From Streptomyces sp. GESEQ-35 (GTDB taxonomy: Bacteria > Actinomycetota > Actinomycetes > Streptomycetales > Streptomycetaceae): a stretch of DNA of 64,000 nt. The translations under genes were made by a program, and so were the position numbers. The stretch lies in NCBI RefSeq assembly GCF_017948485.1, contig NZ_JAFFSX010000030.1, forward strand, positions 87,257 through 151,256, given 5' to 3'. This document shows positions 24,788-33,013 of the stretch, piece by piece; the first letter of the stretch is position 1; each line of letters opens with the position of its first letter. The notes under the pieces are model-generated. The model saw only the letters and a list, made by a program, of their open reading frames with translations. It had not been told where the DNA came from and did no database searches.

Positions 24788-26113
24788 ATGCCGACGTACG
24801 AGCAGCTGTACCACCTCAATCTCAGCAACCTCAATGCGGCCGCCGACCGCTGGGAGGAGACCGCCGCCAAGTTCAAGAGGCTGCATGCCGCGTACGGTGA
24901 CCAGGTCGGCCGCCCCTTCCAACAGGCTGGCTGGACCCAGCCGGTCCTGACTGTGGCCAAGGCCGACAACGACGTACAGGCTGCCCAGCAGCAGTTCGAG
25001 AGCGCCCACAAGGAGGCGAAGGGCATCGCCGGCGTTCTCACGTCACTGCACGCTGAACTGAAGAAGGCCAAGGACGACCTCCACCGTCTCGCTGACGTCG
25101 AGGCGAAGGAACAGGACCTCCACGTCAGCGTCACCGGCACCGTCACCCCGCGCTGCGACCTTTCCCAGGACGCCGGCGCCCGCCACGACCCCGATGGCCA
25201 GGCCGCCATCCGCGAACAGCAGGCAGCCTGCGAGGCATTCGCCCGCCGCCTGGAGGGTGTCCTGCAGCGCGCCGCCGATGCCGACGAGACCGCCTGCTGG
25301 GCCCTGCGCAGCGATCTCGGCGCAAGCCGGAGCGACTTCAACTCCAAGGTCGTCACCTCCCTCGACGCCGCCGAGGTTGCCCGCGCGGCCGAGTTGAAGA
25401 AGGGCGTCGGTACGAAGTCCGACGGGTGGGTCGCCGAAGGCGAGGCCGAAGCCTCCGGCCTTGGTGCCGGGACATCGACCAGCGGGCCCGACACCGGGGC
25501 CGGCAAGCTGGGCGAGGCCGAGGCGCATGCCGACCTCGGCCGCGCGAGCGCGGAGGGCTCGCTCGCCAACGGCCCGATGAAACTCGATGGGGGAGCCGAA
25601 GCCTATGCAGGCGCCAAGGGCTCTCTCGCGGGCGACATCACCAACGAGGGTATCCAGGGCGAAGCAGGCGCCATGGCGGGGGGCGAGGCCTCGGCTAACG
25701 GCCGCGCCGATGCTGGTCCGGTCGGTATCTACGGGCGGGCTGAAGCTATGGCGGGCGCCGAGGCGGGTGTCAATGCGGGAGCAGGTGTCGATGGCCTGAA
25801 CATCGGAGGAGATGCCTTCGCGGGCGCAAAGGGCAGTATCTCCGGGGGTGCGGACATCGGGGGCATCGGAGTGGGCGGGACAGCCGAGGGATGGGCCGGT
25901 CCTGGCGCGGAGGCAAGCCTGAACTTCGGCAAGGACGCCGACGGTGCGTGGCACTGGGCCCCAAAAGTGGGAGTCTCCCCCATCCTCGGTGGCGCCGTGG
26001 GCTTCGAGGTCACCGTTGACCCGGGGAAGATCGCCGACACTGCCGGCGATGCGGCCAACGTTGTAGGGGATGCAGCCGGGTGGGTCGCCGACGGGGTCGG
26101 CAGCCTGTTCTGA
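24788..26113 (+). CDS. T7SS substrate with helical N-terminus and Gly/Ala repeat domain
   Basis: A 441-residue protein starting at ATG 24788. Residues 1-205 are helical (an LXG/WXG-like region: YEQLYHLNLSNLNAAADRW, then long coiled coil). Residues ~215-395 contain an irregular repeat of the type GAEAYAGAKGSLAG / GDAFAGAKGSISG, suggesting a beta-rich solenoid or fibrous fold. The end is amphipathic (VVGDAAGWVADGVGSLF). There is no signal peptide. Gly/Ala repeat proteins of this kind occur downstream of Esx partners and are presumably exported. No enzymatic motif is visible, so membrane activity or a surface structure is more plausible than catalysis. Confidence 0.65.
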   Translation: MPTYEQLYHLNLSNLNAAADRWEETAAKFKRLHAAYGDQVGRPFQQAGWTQPVLTVAKADNDVQAAQQQFESAHKEAKGIAGVLTSLHAELKKAKDDLHRLADVEAKEQDLHVSVTGTVTPRCDLSQDAGARHDPDGQAAIREQQAACEAFARRLEGVLQRAADADETACWALRSDLGASRSDFNSKVVTSLDAAEVARAAELKKGVGTKSDGWVAEGEAEASGLGAGTSTSGPDTGAGKLGEAEAHADLGRASAEGSLANGPMKLDGGAEAYAGAKGSLAGDITNEGIQGEAGAMAGGEASANGRADAGPVGIYGRAEAMAGAEAGVNAGAGVDGLNIGGDAFAGAKGSISGGADIGGIGVGGTAEGWAGPGAEASLNFGKDADGAWHWAPKVGVSPILGGAVGFEVTVDPGKIADTAGDAANVVGDAAGWVADGVGSLF

Positions 26114-26158
26114 CGAACACTCCCGAAAGATCCACTGCCGTAGTAAGGATGGCCTGAG

Positions 26159-26656
26159 ATGCCCACGACCCTGCCCGTACCGATCCAGTTCGAACTGCCG
26201 GAAGGCTGGCGCGCCGAACCGCCGGACGCAGTCGGCGCGCCGGGTGCCGCATTCGTCGCGCGGCACCCGCAGCCGGATGCCGGATTCAGTGCCAACATCA
26301 CGATTGACGGCGAGTACCGCCCGGATGCGACGGCGCTGTCCGAGATCGCCCACGCGTCCGTGGAACGCTTGCGCCAGGCCGCCACGTCGGTCGAGGTCAC
26401 CGGACACCGCGAGATCGGCTCGGCGGATGCGCCCGGTTTCACGCAGACGCTGGCCGTCTCGGCAGTCGTCGGCGGTGTTTCCCGCGACCTCGTCCAGTCC
26501 CAGGTGTACCTGTCCATGCTGGACGTCATCGACCCGCGCAAGCGCGCAGTCATCCGCCTGGTCCTGACGACCACCGCGTCCCAATTCCCCTACGTCCTGG
26601 GCGACTTCCAGGACTTCGTACGCACAGTCCGCCCGGACACCGCCGCGGCTTCGTAA
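26159..26656 (+). CDS. LpqN/DUF1795-like small protein
   Basis: A 165-residue protein starting at ATG 26159. It has the look of a PsbP/LpqN-type alpha/beta fold: FELPEGWRAEPPDAVG, then FVARHP, NITIDGE, RDLVQSQVYLSM, and a final FQDFVRTVRP helix. There is no signal peptide or lipobox, so unlike LpqN it is cytosolic or exported by another route. Proteins of this fold often accompany type VII substrates and may act as specific chaperones (comparable to EspG in role, not in sequence). It lies 45 bases after the repeat protein. Confidence 0.55.
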   Translation: MPTTLPVPIQFELPEGWRAEPPDAVGAPGAAFVARHPQPDAGFSANITIDGEYRPDATALSEIAHASVERLRQAATSVEVTGHREIGSADAPGFTQTLAVSAVVGGVSRDLVQSQVYLSMLDVIDPRKRAVIRLVLTTTASQFPYVLGDFQDFVRTVRPDTAAAS

Positions 26657-26716
26657 CGCGTGCTGCGCAAGCGGCAAATCTTGTACCTGCAACCCGACCC
26701 CTCATAGGTTGACTTC

Positions 26717-27229
26717 ATGGGACTCTTCGACAAGCTGACCGGAACCAAGCACCCCGACGACGGTGTCGTGCCACGCTCAGCCGAGGAGGTGCGGGCAGCC
26801 CTGCTCGGCGTCAACCGGCCCGATGCCCCGTACGTGATTCGCGACGGCGCTGCCGAGGACTCCGACCTAGTGGCGGAGTGGCGGATGGCGGAGCCCGCCT
26901 GGCAGGCCATCTTCGTTGAGTCGCAGTTGACTCGCGCCGTCCGCATCCGGATGCGCCTGGTCCCAGAGGAGCATGAGGTGCGCGTCCTCGAGGAAGGGTG
27001 GGAGGTCACCCGGGTCGGGAATCCGCCGCAGCTCAAGATCTCAGGGGCATACTCGCGCGGGCCCGACAGGACCGTCTCCCGCCACTACACGGTCCAACGC
27101 GGGGACAGCGGCGGCCTTGAAGCGACGGAGACTTTCCGCTTCGACAGCTCGGAGCTGCGCAACCCCCTACAGAACGCCGTCCTCAAGTCGGGCTGGACTT
27201 GGCGCAGCGTGGTCTTCGGCAAGTTGTGA
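26717..27229 (+). CDS. Conserved hypothetical protein of the T7SS substrate operon
   Basis: A 170-residue protein starting at ATG 26717 (MGLFDKLTGTKHPDDGV). It appears soluble and mostly beta, with SAEEVRAALLGVNRPDAPYV near the start and RFDSSELRNPLQNAVL near the end. No known domain was recognised. It is the last of four same-strand genes (24385-27229), 60 bases after the LpqN-like gene. It could be the immunity protein or a chaperone for the repeat protein; position is the only support. Confidence 0.6.
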   Translation: MGLFDKLTGTKHPDDGVVPRSAEEVRAALLGVNRPDAPYVIRDGAAEDSDLVAEWRMAEPAWQAIFVESQLTRAVRIRMRLVPEEHEVRVLEEGWEVTRVGNPPQLKISGAYSRGPDRTVSRHYTVQRGDSGGLEATETFRFDSSELRNPLQNAVLKSGWTWRSVVFGKL

Positions 27230-27553
27230 GGCTGGCGGGACCACACCCGCTTGCCTGCGTGAGGCCCATTCGCCGAGGGTGGAGAAGCCGGAGCTTCACG
27301 GCGTGGGGCTGCTTCTATTGATTCGGTCAAGGTGCGCGGCTTGTTCGCCATTTCCTATCTGCCCCCCGTGTGAGTGAAGATCGTTTGCAGGTAGGGCGAG
27401 GATTTCATGGGGCACCGTCGGCTGTTCTGTTTGAGGGGAAGCGGTGCTGCTCCGGCCCAGGTCAGGGAGCCCCTCCGGCAAAATCCCGGAGCAGTTCTGC
27501 CAAGTATGCTTTCGGCGTCTTCCTGCCTTGATCCCCCGGAAGGGACCCCTCAC
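27230..27553. other. Intergenic region before the DUF4333 lipoprotein
   Basis: No gene, clear terminator or RNA was found in these 324 bases. They presumably contain the promoter of the lipoprotein gene. Confidence 0.4.
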
Positions 27554-28000
27554 GTGACCAAAACCCGTTTGTCCGCAGTGACTTGGAGCCTCTCGACCGC
27601 CGCTGTCGGCATGCTGCTCGGAGGCTGCTCGGCCTCGGTCAGTGTTGGGAAATCCGAGCCGAAAATGTCCGCGGACAAGCTGGCCACCATGGTCGCCGAA
27701 AAGCTCGCCGCCACAACGGGGCAGCCGAAGCCGGACATCACCTGTCCCGAGGACCTCGTTGGGAAGGTCGGCACCACCACCCGCTGCACGCTCACAGCGG
27801 ACGACGGCAGCACCTTGGGCGTGACGGTCACCGTTTCCTCTGTTGACAATGACCAGATCAACTTCGACTTCAAGGCCGACGACAAGGCTTCTCCGGCCGC
27901 GAACCGACGACTGAGCGTTGCCAACCCACCCCCCCCGGCCAGTGAAGATCGCTCACGCGTGATCACGGGTAAGGCGGGGAAGTCCCGCTTCCTAAGATGA
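27554..28000 (+). CDS. DUF4333 lipoprotein
   Basis: A 148-residue protein starting at GTG 27554, after a GGAAGGGA ribosome site. The N-terminus is a lipoprotein signal with lipobox LLGGC (Cys about residue 22). The mature part has the DUF4333 pattern: a helix SADKLATMVAEKLA, CPEDLVGKVGTTTRC with two cysteines, and a VTVSSVD strand. Such proteins sit on the outer face of the membrane; their role is unknown. The last ~35 residues follow a run of eight C (27929-27936) and look unlike the family, so the natural end may lie earlier or the frame may have shifted. Confidence 0.7.
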   Translation: MTKTRLSAVTWSLSTAAVGMLLGGCSASVSVGKSEPKMSADKLATMVAEKLAATTGQPKPDITCPEDLVGKVGTTTRCTLTADDGSTLGVTVTVSSVDNDQINFDFKADDKASPAANRRLSVANPPPPASEDRSRVITGKAGKSRFLR

Positions 28001-28224
28001 TTTCGTCGTGCAGGACCGCGAAAAAGGCAGCGGGGCCTACGCAATGCCGCGCACCTCATGATCAATTCTTCTGGAGCTGGCAACCGGTCGACTGGCCGAG
28101 GTTGGTCCAGGTGCATTCCGCGCCCCCGTTGCGATGTGCTTGCTGCTCCATGGCATCATCGGCCCATCCAACTGTTGTCGTCGTTTGCCGATGCGACCGG
28201 CGACACGCGAACGGGGAGATCTAC

Positions 28225-28530
28225 GTGGGGGACCACTTCAAAACGGACATCGATCAGCTCGCTGCGTTCACCAAGGACCTCCAGGGAGCCCATGACTCCC
28301 TGGAGCAGGTGCGGACAGCCCTCCAGCATGTGCGGGCGGACCAGATCGGGACGCCGGAGCTGGACGAGGCGTGCGACACGTTCCAGGAGCGCTGGAAGTA
28401 CGGGAACGAGCAGATCAAGGAGCGCATCGGCAAGCTCACCGAGGGGCTCCAGAAGAATACGGACAACTACCGCGAAGTGGAGACCTCCTTGGAGGAGAGC
28501 TTCAAGCGTGCCGCGGCTGCGGGGAAGTGA
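28225..28530 (+). CDS. Small helical Esx-fold partner (module B)
   Basis: A 101-residue protein starting at GTG 28225, with GGGGAG upstream. It is a paralogue of the protein at 21848-22177, sharing VGDHFKTDI, HVRADQIGT, LDEACDTFQ and WKYG, with a YREVE (YxxxE) motif close to the C-terminus. It is first gene of the plus-strand copy of the effector module and almost abuts the next gene, the likely heterodimer partner. Confidence 0.72.
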   Translation: MGDHFKTDIDQLAAFTKDLQGAHDSLEQVRTALQHVRADQIGTPELDEACDTFQERWKYGNEQIKERIGKLTEGLQKNTDNYREVETSLEESFKRAAAAGK

Positions 28531-28535
28531 TTACG

Positions 28536-29837
28536 TTGGCACAGAATCCGTATGTGCACCTCGGGTGGAATCCCGTGCCGGGACAGCCGGGTGAAGTCGA
28601 GAAGCTCCGCACCCAGCTCAACAATTCGGCGAGCGCGCTGCAGACCGCGTACCAGAAGATCGACAAGCTGCTCGGCGAGTCCAGCTTCTGGGAGGGTGAC
28701 GCCGCGGTGGGCTTCCGCGAGGCCCTCGACGGCGACCTGCCGAAGTACATGAAGGACGCCCACAAGTCCCTGACCCTGGCCGCCGGTCACCTCGGCACCT
28801 GGCACGGCGGCCTGACCGGGCGCAGGGAGCTGGCGTCCAAGTACGACGTCGAGGCGGCCGACCACAAGGGTGACCTGAAGACCGCCAACTCCCAGCACGA
28901 GACGGCCAAGCAGGACCCGGACCTGAAGCTCGCGGGGCAGACCTTCCAGGAAGGTACTGAGCTGGAGTCCGCGCAGGCCCGGCTCAACGCCGCCAACGCC
29001 CGGCTCAACGACGCCGTCACCGCCGTCAACAACGCGCAGGGCGCCCTGGACGACGTGATGCGCAAGGCGCGGGAGCTTGAGGGGACGCACGAGGCGGAGG
29101 CGCGGGACCTCGCGACGAAGCTGAAGGACGCCACGAAGGATCTGGCGCCCGAGGAGCCGGGGTGGCTGAGCAAGGCGCTCAGCTGGATCGGGGACAACCT
29201 CACCAACATTCTCAGCGTGTTGGCTGCGGTGGCGGGGTTGCTTGCGCTGCTGTGCACGGGGCCGTTCGGGATCGCGATGCTGCTTGCCGCTGGCGCGTTG
29301 AGCCTGGCCACGATGGGGTCCCGGCTTGCCGACCCGAAGGTGCGGGCCTCGCTCAAGGACGGGTTCACGAAGGGCGAGCTCGACGCGGACTTCTGGGAGA
29401 ACTCCGTGGGGCTCGTCGGTGACGCGCTGGGGGCGGTGCCGGGAGCTGGAGCCGTGAGCCGCGGTCTCAATGGTGCGGTCCAGTCGACGAGGTTCGCGTC
29501 CGAAGCCGTGAGCGCCGGGCAGTTCCTCGGTCGGTTCGCCGACGACACCGTCACGGCCGCGGGCCGGATCTCAGCCGCGGGTTCCTTCAACCCCGTCGGA
29601 GACTTGGTGGCGCAGGCAGCAGGGGGCAGCCAGGCCGTCAGAGCGGGCATGGACTACGTCTCGCCGATCGCGGGTGTCGTCACCTCCGGCTACGGACTGG
29701 CCGCCGAGAACATCGACGCCCTGAAGAGCGACGCCGGCAAGAACACCGCCACCGGGGTCGACGCGGCCCGCGCGGGCCTGTTCGACGGCCCCGGTGCCCT
29801 CGCGGTCGTCGGCGACGTAGCGAGGTTGCTGCGATGA
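28536..29837 (+). CDS. WXG-signal T7SS effector (module B)
   Basis: About 433 residues from TTG 28536 (GGGGAAG 8 bases upstream; gives MAQNPY, which aligns with MAANPY of the paralogue); an in-frame GTG at 28527 overlapping the previous stop is an alternative. The T7SS signal domain is clear: GWNPVPGQPGEV and the WXG turn SSFWEGDAAVGF, then a long coiled coil, a hydrophobic block (LSVLAAVAGLLALLCTGPFG) and a C-terminal domain. It parallels the protein at 20586-21848 almost to the end; the C-terminal ~120 residues are the most different. No toxin motif was recognised. Its stop overlaps the next start by ATGA. Confidence 0.75.
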   Translation: MAQNPYVHLGWNPVPGQPGEVEKLRTQLNNSASALQTAYQKIDKLLGESSFWEGDAAVGFREALDGDLPKYMKDAHKSLTLAAGHLGTWHGGLTGRRELASKYDVEAADHKGDLKTANSQHETAKQDPDLKLAGQTFQEGTELESAQARLNAANARLNDAVTAVNNAQGALDDVMRKARELEGTHEAEARDLATKLKDATKDLAPEEPGWLSKALSWIGDNLTNILSVLAAVAGLLALLCTGPFGIAMLLAAGALSLATMGSRLADPKVRASLKDGFTKGELDADFWENSVGLVGDALGAVPGAGAVSRGLNGAVQSTRFASEAVSAGQFLGRFADDTVTAAGRISAAGSFNPVGDLVAQAAGGSQAVRAGMDYVSPIAGVVTSGYGLAAENIDALKSDAGKNTATGVDAARAGLFDGPGALAVVGDVARLLR

Positions 29838-30574
29838 CACAGGCCGCCGAGCAGCCGCCGCTGCGTCTGGTCATCGACGACTCGGCCAGAGACCCGAGCT
29901 CGAAGATCTGGTACGCACTGCCGGCCGGATACCTCAACGTCCCCCTCGACGCCCTCGACCCCGAACCGGGCTCGGAGCAGGAGAGGTACCTCGATCAGGC
30001 AATGGAGCTGGTCCTCGGCCTGGCCCCCGAGGACCAGCGCGACCGGTACACGGGCGCTCTGCGCGACGTTCGGTTCATGACCGCCCGGATGCGGAGCGAA
30101 GGCGTCATCGCGTGCTCGCTCGGCATGCACATCGCGGACAACGGCACCTCCGCCATGTCCGTGTTCACGGTGGCACTCAAGGACATCGACTGGGCCCCGG
30201 CCAAGATCACGGCGGTGCGCGCGGTCTCGCTGCGCGAAAGCAGCGAGAACGTCGAGTTGTTGACGCTGCCGGGCGGTCGTCCGGCGTCGATCTCCGACAC
30301 GCTGATCACCACGCCCGACCTGGAGGGCGTACCCGGCCAGGACCTCTACCAGTGCACCCTCTACATCCCTGCCCCCTCGGGCACGCAGCTGGGCGTCCTG
30401 ACGCTGAGCAGTACGGCTGTGGGCTCCCGGAAGTACTACCGCGACATGATGGCGGGCATCGCGCACACGGTGTCCTTCCACGACCCGATGCCGGAGATCG
30501 AGCGCGCCGCACGAGGTGACGGGCCCGACGGCACGGGTGGCATCGCGGGCGACATCGCCTCCGACTTCGGCTGA
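29834..30574 (+). CDS. Partner protein of T7SS effector, SDFG C-terminus (module B)
   Basis: A 246-residue protein starting at ATG 29834, overlapping the effector stop by 4 bases. It is a soluble alpha/beta protein starting its core with IWYALPAGYLNVPLDALDP, comparable to FWYGIPHGYAKLDLDPP in the paralogue at 19852. It ends GDIASDFG; SDFG is also the end of the EsxB-like protein. Translational coupling to the effector suggests a stoichiometric partner, for example an EspG-like chaperone, though no sequence similarity to EspG was recognised. Confidence 0.65.
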   Translation: MTQAAEQPPLRLVIDDSARDPSSKIWYALPAGYLNVPLDALDPEPGSEQERYLDQAMELVLGLAPEDQRDRYTGALRDVRFMTARMRSEGVIACSLGMHIADNGTSAMSVFTVALKDIDWAPAKITAVRAVSLRESSENVELLTLPGGRPASISDTLITTPDLEGVPGQDLYQCTLYIPAPSGTQLGVLTLSSTAVGSRKYYRDMMAGIAHTVSFHDPMPEIERAARGDGPDGTGGIAGDIASDFG

Positions 30575-30588
30575 CCCGGGACGGACAC

Positions 30589-31200
30589 ATGACCATGAAC
30601 CTCGACAAGCAGGGTTTCGACGGCCCGGTGGCGTGGGACACGCCGGGCACCCGAAGCGCACTCCACCGCTGGACGGCGTGGAACCTGGCCAAGTCGCTGG
30701 GTTGGGTGGCGCTGTGGGTGGGCGCGCTGTACCTCACGCTGTTGCTGCCCGTAGCGGCGGTGGTTCCCATGGTGTTCGTTCTATTCGCGATCACGGTCCT
30801 GGCGAGCCGGGCCCTCAGCCGACTCGCCAAGGGGGTGCGGATGCGGCGCATTCTCGCCGTCTACCCGTGGCGTCAGCAGCCGGGTGCCGTCCGGATCAAC
30901 AAGGGCAAGGCGGTCTTCGTGTTGCCCGACCCGGACAAGCCCGAGACGACGGTGTCGCTGAAACTGGCTGCAGGGCTGTTCAGGTCCTGGACCCACGAGG
31001 CCCTCAAGGACTACGACGAGGAACTCTGGTACGCGGGTGACCCGCGCTTCGCCTGCGTGGTGGCCAAGCCCGGCCTACGCGGCTTGAGCTGCCTTGCCCA
31101 GCCCACCGCCTACAACTACCGCACCTCCCCCCGCCGCAAAGGCATCAGCCCCGAAGCCCGCCAGCGTGCCCGGGCCATCGGTGCGCGCGTCGCCGACTGA
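30589..31200 (+). CDS. Two-TM protein of the duplicated effector module (module B)
   Basis: A 203-residue protein starting at ATG 30589 or 30595 (M-T-M), 14 bases after the SDFG protein. Two membrane helices at about residues 36-78 are followed by a soluble domain with WYAGDPRFACVVAKPG, the segment shared with the paralogue at 19210. The C-terminus is basic. Its regular place after the SDFG protein in both module copies argues for a function tied to the effector, such as immunity at the membrane. Confidence 0.65.
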   Translation: MTMNLDKQGFDGPVAWDTPGTRSALHRWTAWNLAKSLGWVALWVGALYLTLLLPVAAVVPMVFVLFAITVLASRALSRLAKGVRMRRILAVYPWRQQPGAVRINKGKAVFVLPDPDKPETTVSLKLAAGLFRSWTHEALKDYDEELWYAGDPRFACVVAKPGLRGLSCLAQPTAYNYRTSPRRKGISPEARQRARAIGARVAD

Positions 31201-31356
31201 CGCAGCCCGATGGCCCCGGTGATGCGGAAGCTTGGAGAGCGCGACGGCGGCCGGCCGACCGTGAGGTTGGCGGGCCGCCAGGGTCTGACGTTCGTACTGG
31301 CGTCGATCGAGGGCTCGTAACGCGATCGGCTGGCGGCGGCGTGCGAAGGCCTCGCC

Positions 31357-31662
31357 TCACGCCACGCTGCGGAGCACCACCAGCGCCACCGTGCTCCCCA
31401 GCGCACACGCCAGAGCGAGCGCCAACAGCTTGGCGCTGCGGCTGCGGTAGCTGCGCAAGGCCGCCCATACTCCGGTGGCGCCGACGACGGCCAGAACGCC
31501 GGTCACCACACGCATGGCGACGTCGGCGCCCGGCAGGACGGTCGCTGCGATGCCGCCCAGGGCCACCATCGCGCTGAGGATGCCGGCGAACATCGCCGCG
31601 TTCCACCAGGTGCGAGATGACAGTCGCTCCCGGCTGCCGTCACCCATGTCATTCATCAGCAT
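31357..31662 (-). CDS. Small membrane protein, two to three TM helices
   Basis: A 101-residue protein from ATG 31662 (in-frame ATG 31656 and 31647 are alternatives; no strong ribosome site precedes any). A polar start (MGDGSRERLSSRTWW) leads into hydrophobic segments at about 20-40, 47-67 and 80-98. There is no recognised family. It is convergent with module B, and the 156-base gap between them holds a short frame ending at 31320 that may be debris. Confidence 0.5.
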   Translation of the reverse strand: MLMNDMGDGSRERLSSRTWWNAAMFAGILSAMVALGGIAATVLPGADVAMRVVTGVLAVVGATGVWAALRSYRSRSAKLLALALACALGSTVALVVLRSVA

Positions 31663-31759
31663 GGGTGGCAGGCTACGCGATGGCCCGGATCGGGGTAGTC
31701 GGCAGGAGGCTCGCTCATCCGGTGCCCCCGCCATGGGCGGCCGGAAGGTTGTTCACCGG

Positions 31760-32161
31760 TCAGAGTTTCCAGTCGTGGCCACTGTGACGAGCCTGGCGCT
31801 GTGCCGTGCCCGAGCGCTCTGCGGCCTCTTGGCGTTCCTGCTCGATCTCGGCGCGCTGAGCTTCGAGGTAGCGTTCGGCCTCGGTGCGCTGCTGTTCACG
31901 CTCTTCCGGGGACTGCTCCTCGTACTCCTGGCGGGCCTGGGCGATGCTCTCGCCGAGGGCATCGGAGTACGCGCCCACGCGCACGGCTTCGCGGAGGCCG
32001 ACCCGCCCGGAGAGGACTTCCCGGGCCATCTCCCGGAGTGCACTGTTGCCGGACGGATTGTCGGCGAGGCGTTGCAGCGACTTGCGTAGAGCACGGGCCC
32101 GTGCCTCGTCCTTCGCTATGTCCATCAGGTCTGCGTCGCCGATTTGGCGCTCTTCAGGCAT
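31760..32161 (-). CDS. Small helical protein with LSGRxxLR motif
   Basis: A 133-residue protein starting at ATG 32161, with GGAGAGA upstream. It is highly charged and helical, with the motif REVLSGRVGLREAV and a Glu/Arg/Gln-rich coiled coil. It ends RHSGHDWKL. The protein at 46132-46560 shares this plan (KKLLSGRLALRDAL, then EERDR, and RHSGGFSLY at the end), so the two are distant paralogues within one island. It lies next to a WXG effector gene on the same strand and may be its chaperone or adaptor. Confidence 0.6.
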   Translation of the reverse strand: MPEERQIGDADLMDIAKDEARARALRKSLQRLADNPSGNSALREMAREVLSGRVGLREAVRVGAYSDALGESIAQARQEYEEQSPEEREQQRTEAERYLEAQRAEIEQERQEAAERSGTAQRQARHSGHDWKL

Positions 32162-32237
32162 GGTGTAGGTCTCTCCTTACCGTCGGTAATTGACCAGTGG
32201 TCACTGTCGGCGATCAGTGAGCGATCGGGCGACAGCC

Positions 32238-32984
32238 TCAGGCGACCGCAGGGTTGTCGTAGTTTCCGCCCACGGACGGGAAATTCTGGAAGTGCCCGTA
32301 GATCTCGGCTCCCAGCGCTTCCAGGACTCCAACTCCGCCGTTGACGATGCTCTGTGCCTGGGCAACCATCTTGGTCGCGTCGCCCCACATCTTGAGCAGC
32401 CGCGTGATCTCAAGGGCGGCCAGCCCATATCCAACGACGGCCCCGACCCCTGTCCACGACAGTGCTGTACCCGCGGCCATTTCGATACCGACGATGATCA
32501 GGCCGTCGATGATCCCGCCGAGCACGCCCTTGATGGCTTCCGCCGTTGAATAGGCGGCGTGCGCCAGGCTCTCGTACGTGGATTGCAGGGAATCGAAGGT
32601 CTCGCGGCAGCCGGTAAGTTTCTTTGCCAGCTCGTCGAAGTAGTTATAGGCCGCATCCGCGGCATTGCCGTCCCATGTCGAATCGAGGGAGGCGTTCCCC
32701 GACTTCAGGTTCTGCGCTACGCCGTCGCACGCCTTGCCGATGTTCTGCCATACGGAAGCACACTCGGCGAAGGACTCCCAGTCGCCGGCGAACCACTGGA
32801 TGGCTTCTTCCAGGGGGTTGAACCCGAAGACCGCGTTGTACGCCTCCATGATCCAATACGACGGGCTGACGAGATCGCTGGCGTCGTTGAAGACATCCAA
32901 CAGGAGCCCCTGTGAGAACTCCTCGGGCTTCTTCGGAGCGGTCAGGTGGCTCGTGGGCTCGGATATATCGGTAAACCCGGACAT
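32238..32984 (-). CDS. WXG-domain T7SS effector with hydrophobic C-terminal half
   Basis: A 248-residue protein starting at ATG 32984, with GAGAGG 7 bases upstream. Helical WXG-type region: GDWESFAECASVWQNIG and the WXG turn STWDGNAADAAYNYF near residues 100-118. Then comes a hydrophobic stretch (GVLGGIIDGLIIVGIEMAAGTALSWTG) and a short C-terminal part. This is the plan of the ~250-residue N-terminal region of CpnT-like toxins, without a toxin domain attached. It may be a truncated toxin or act as a stand-alone membrane-active substrate. An EspC-like gene precedes it by 29 bases. Confidence 0.7.
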   Translation of the reverse strand: MSGFTDISEPTSHLTAPKKPEEFSQGLLLDVFNDASDLVSPSYWIMEAYNAVFGFNPLEEAIQWFAGDWESFAECASVWQNIGKACDGVAQNLKSGNASLDSTWDGNAADAAYNYFDELAKKLTGCRETFDSLQSTYESLAHAAYSTAEAIKGVLGGIIDGLIIVGIEMAAGTALSWTGVGAVVGYGLAALEITRLLKMWGDATKMVAQAQSIVNGGVGVLEALGAEIYGHFQNFPSVGGNYDNPAVA

Positions 32985-33013
32985 GCGGGGGCCTCTCGGG
33001 GGGGCTGGCGGAG

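Noticed and set aside
31201..31320. Short plus-strand frame ending at 31320 (RPTVRLAGRQGL)
   Set aside because: About 35 codons without start signal or recognisable family; could be debris but not supported as a gene.
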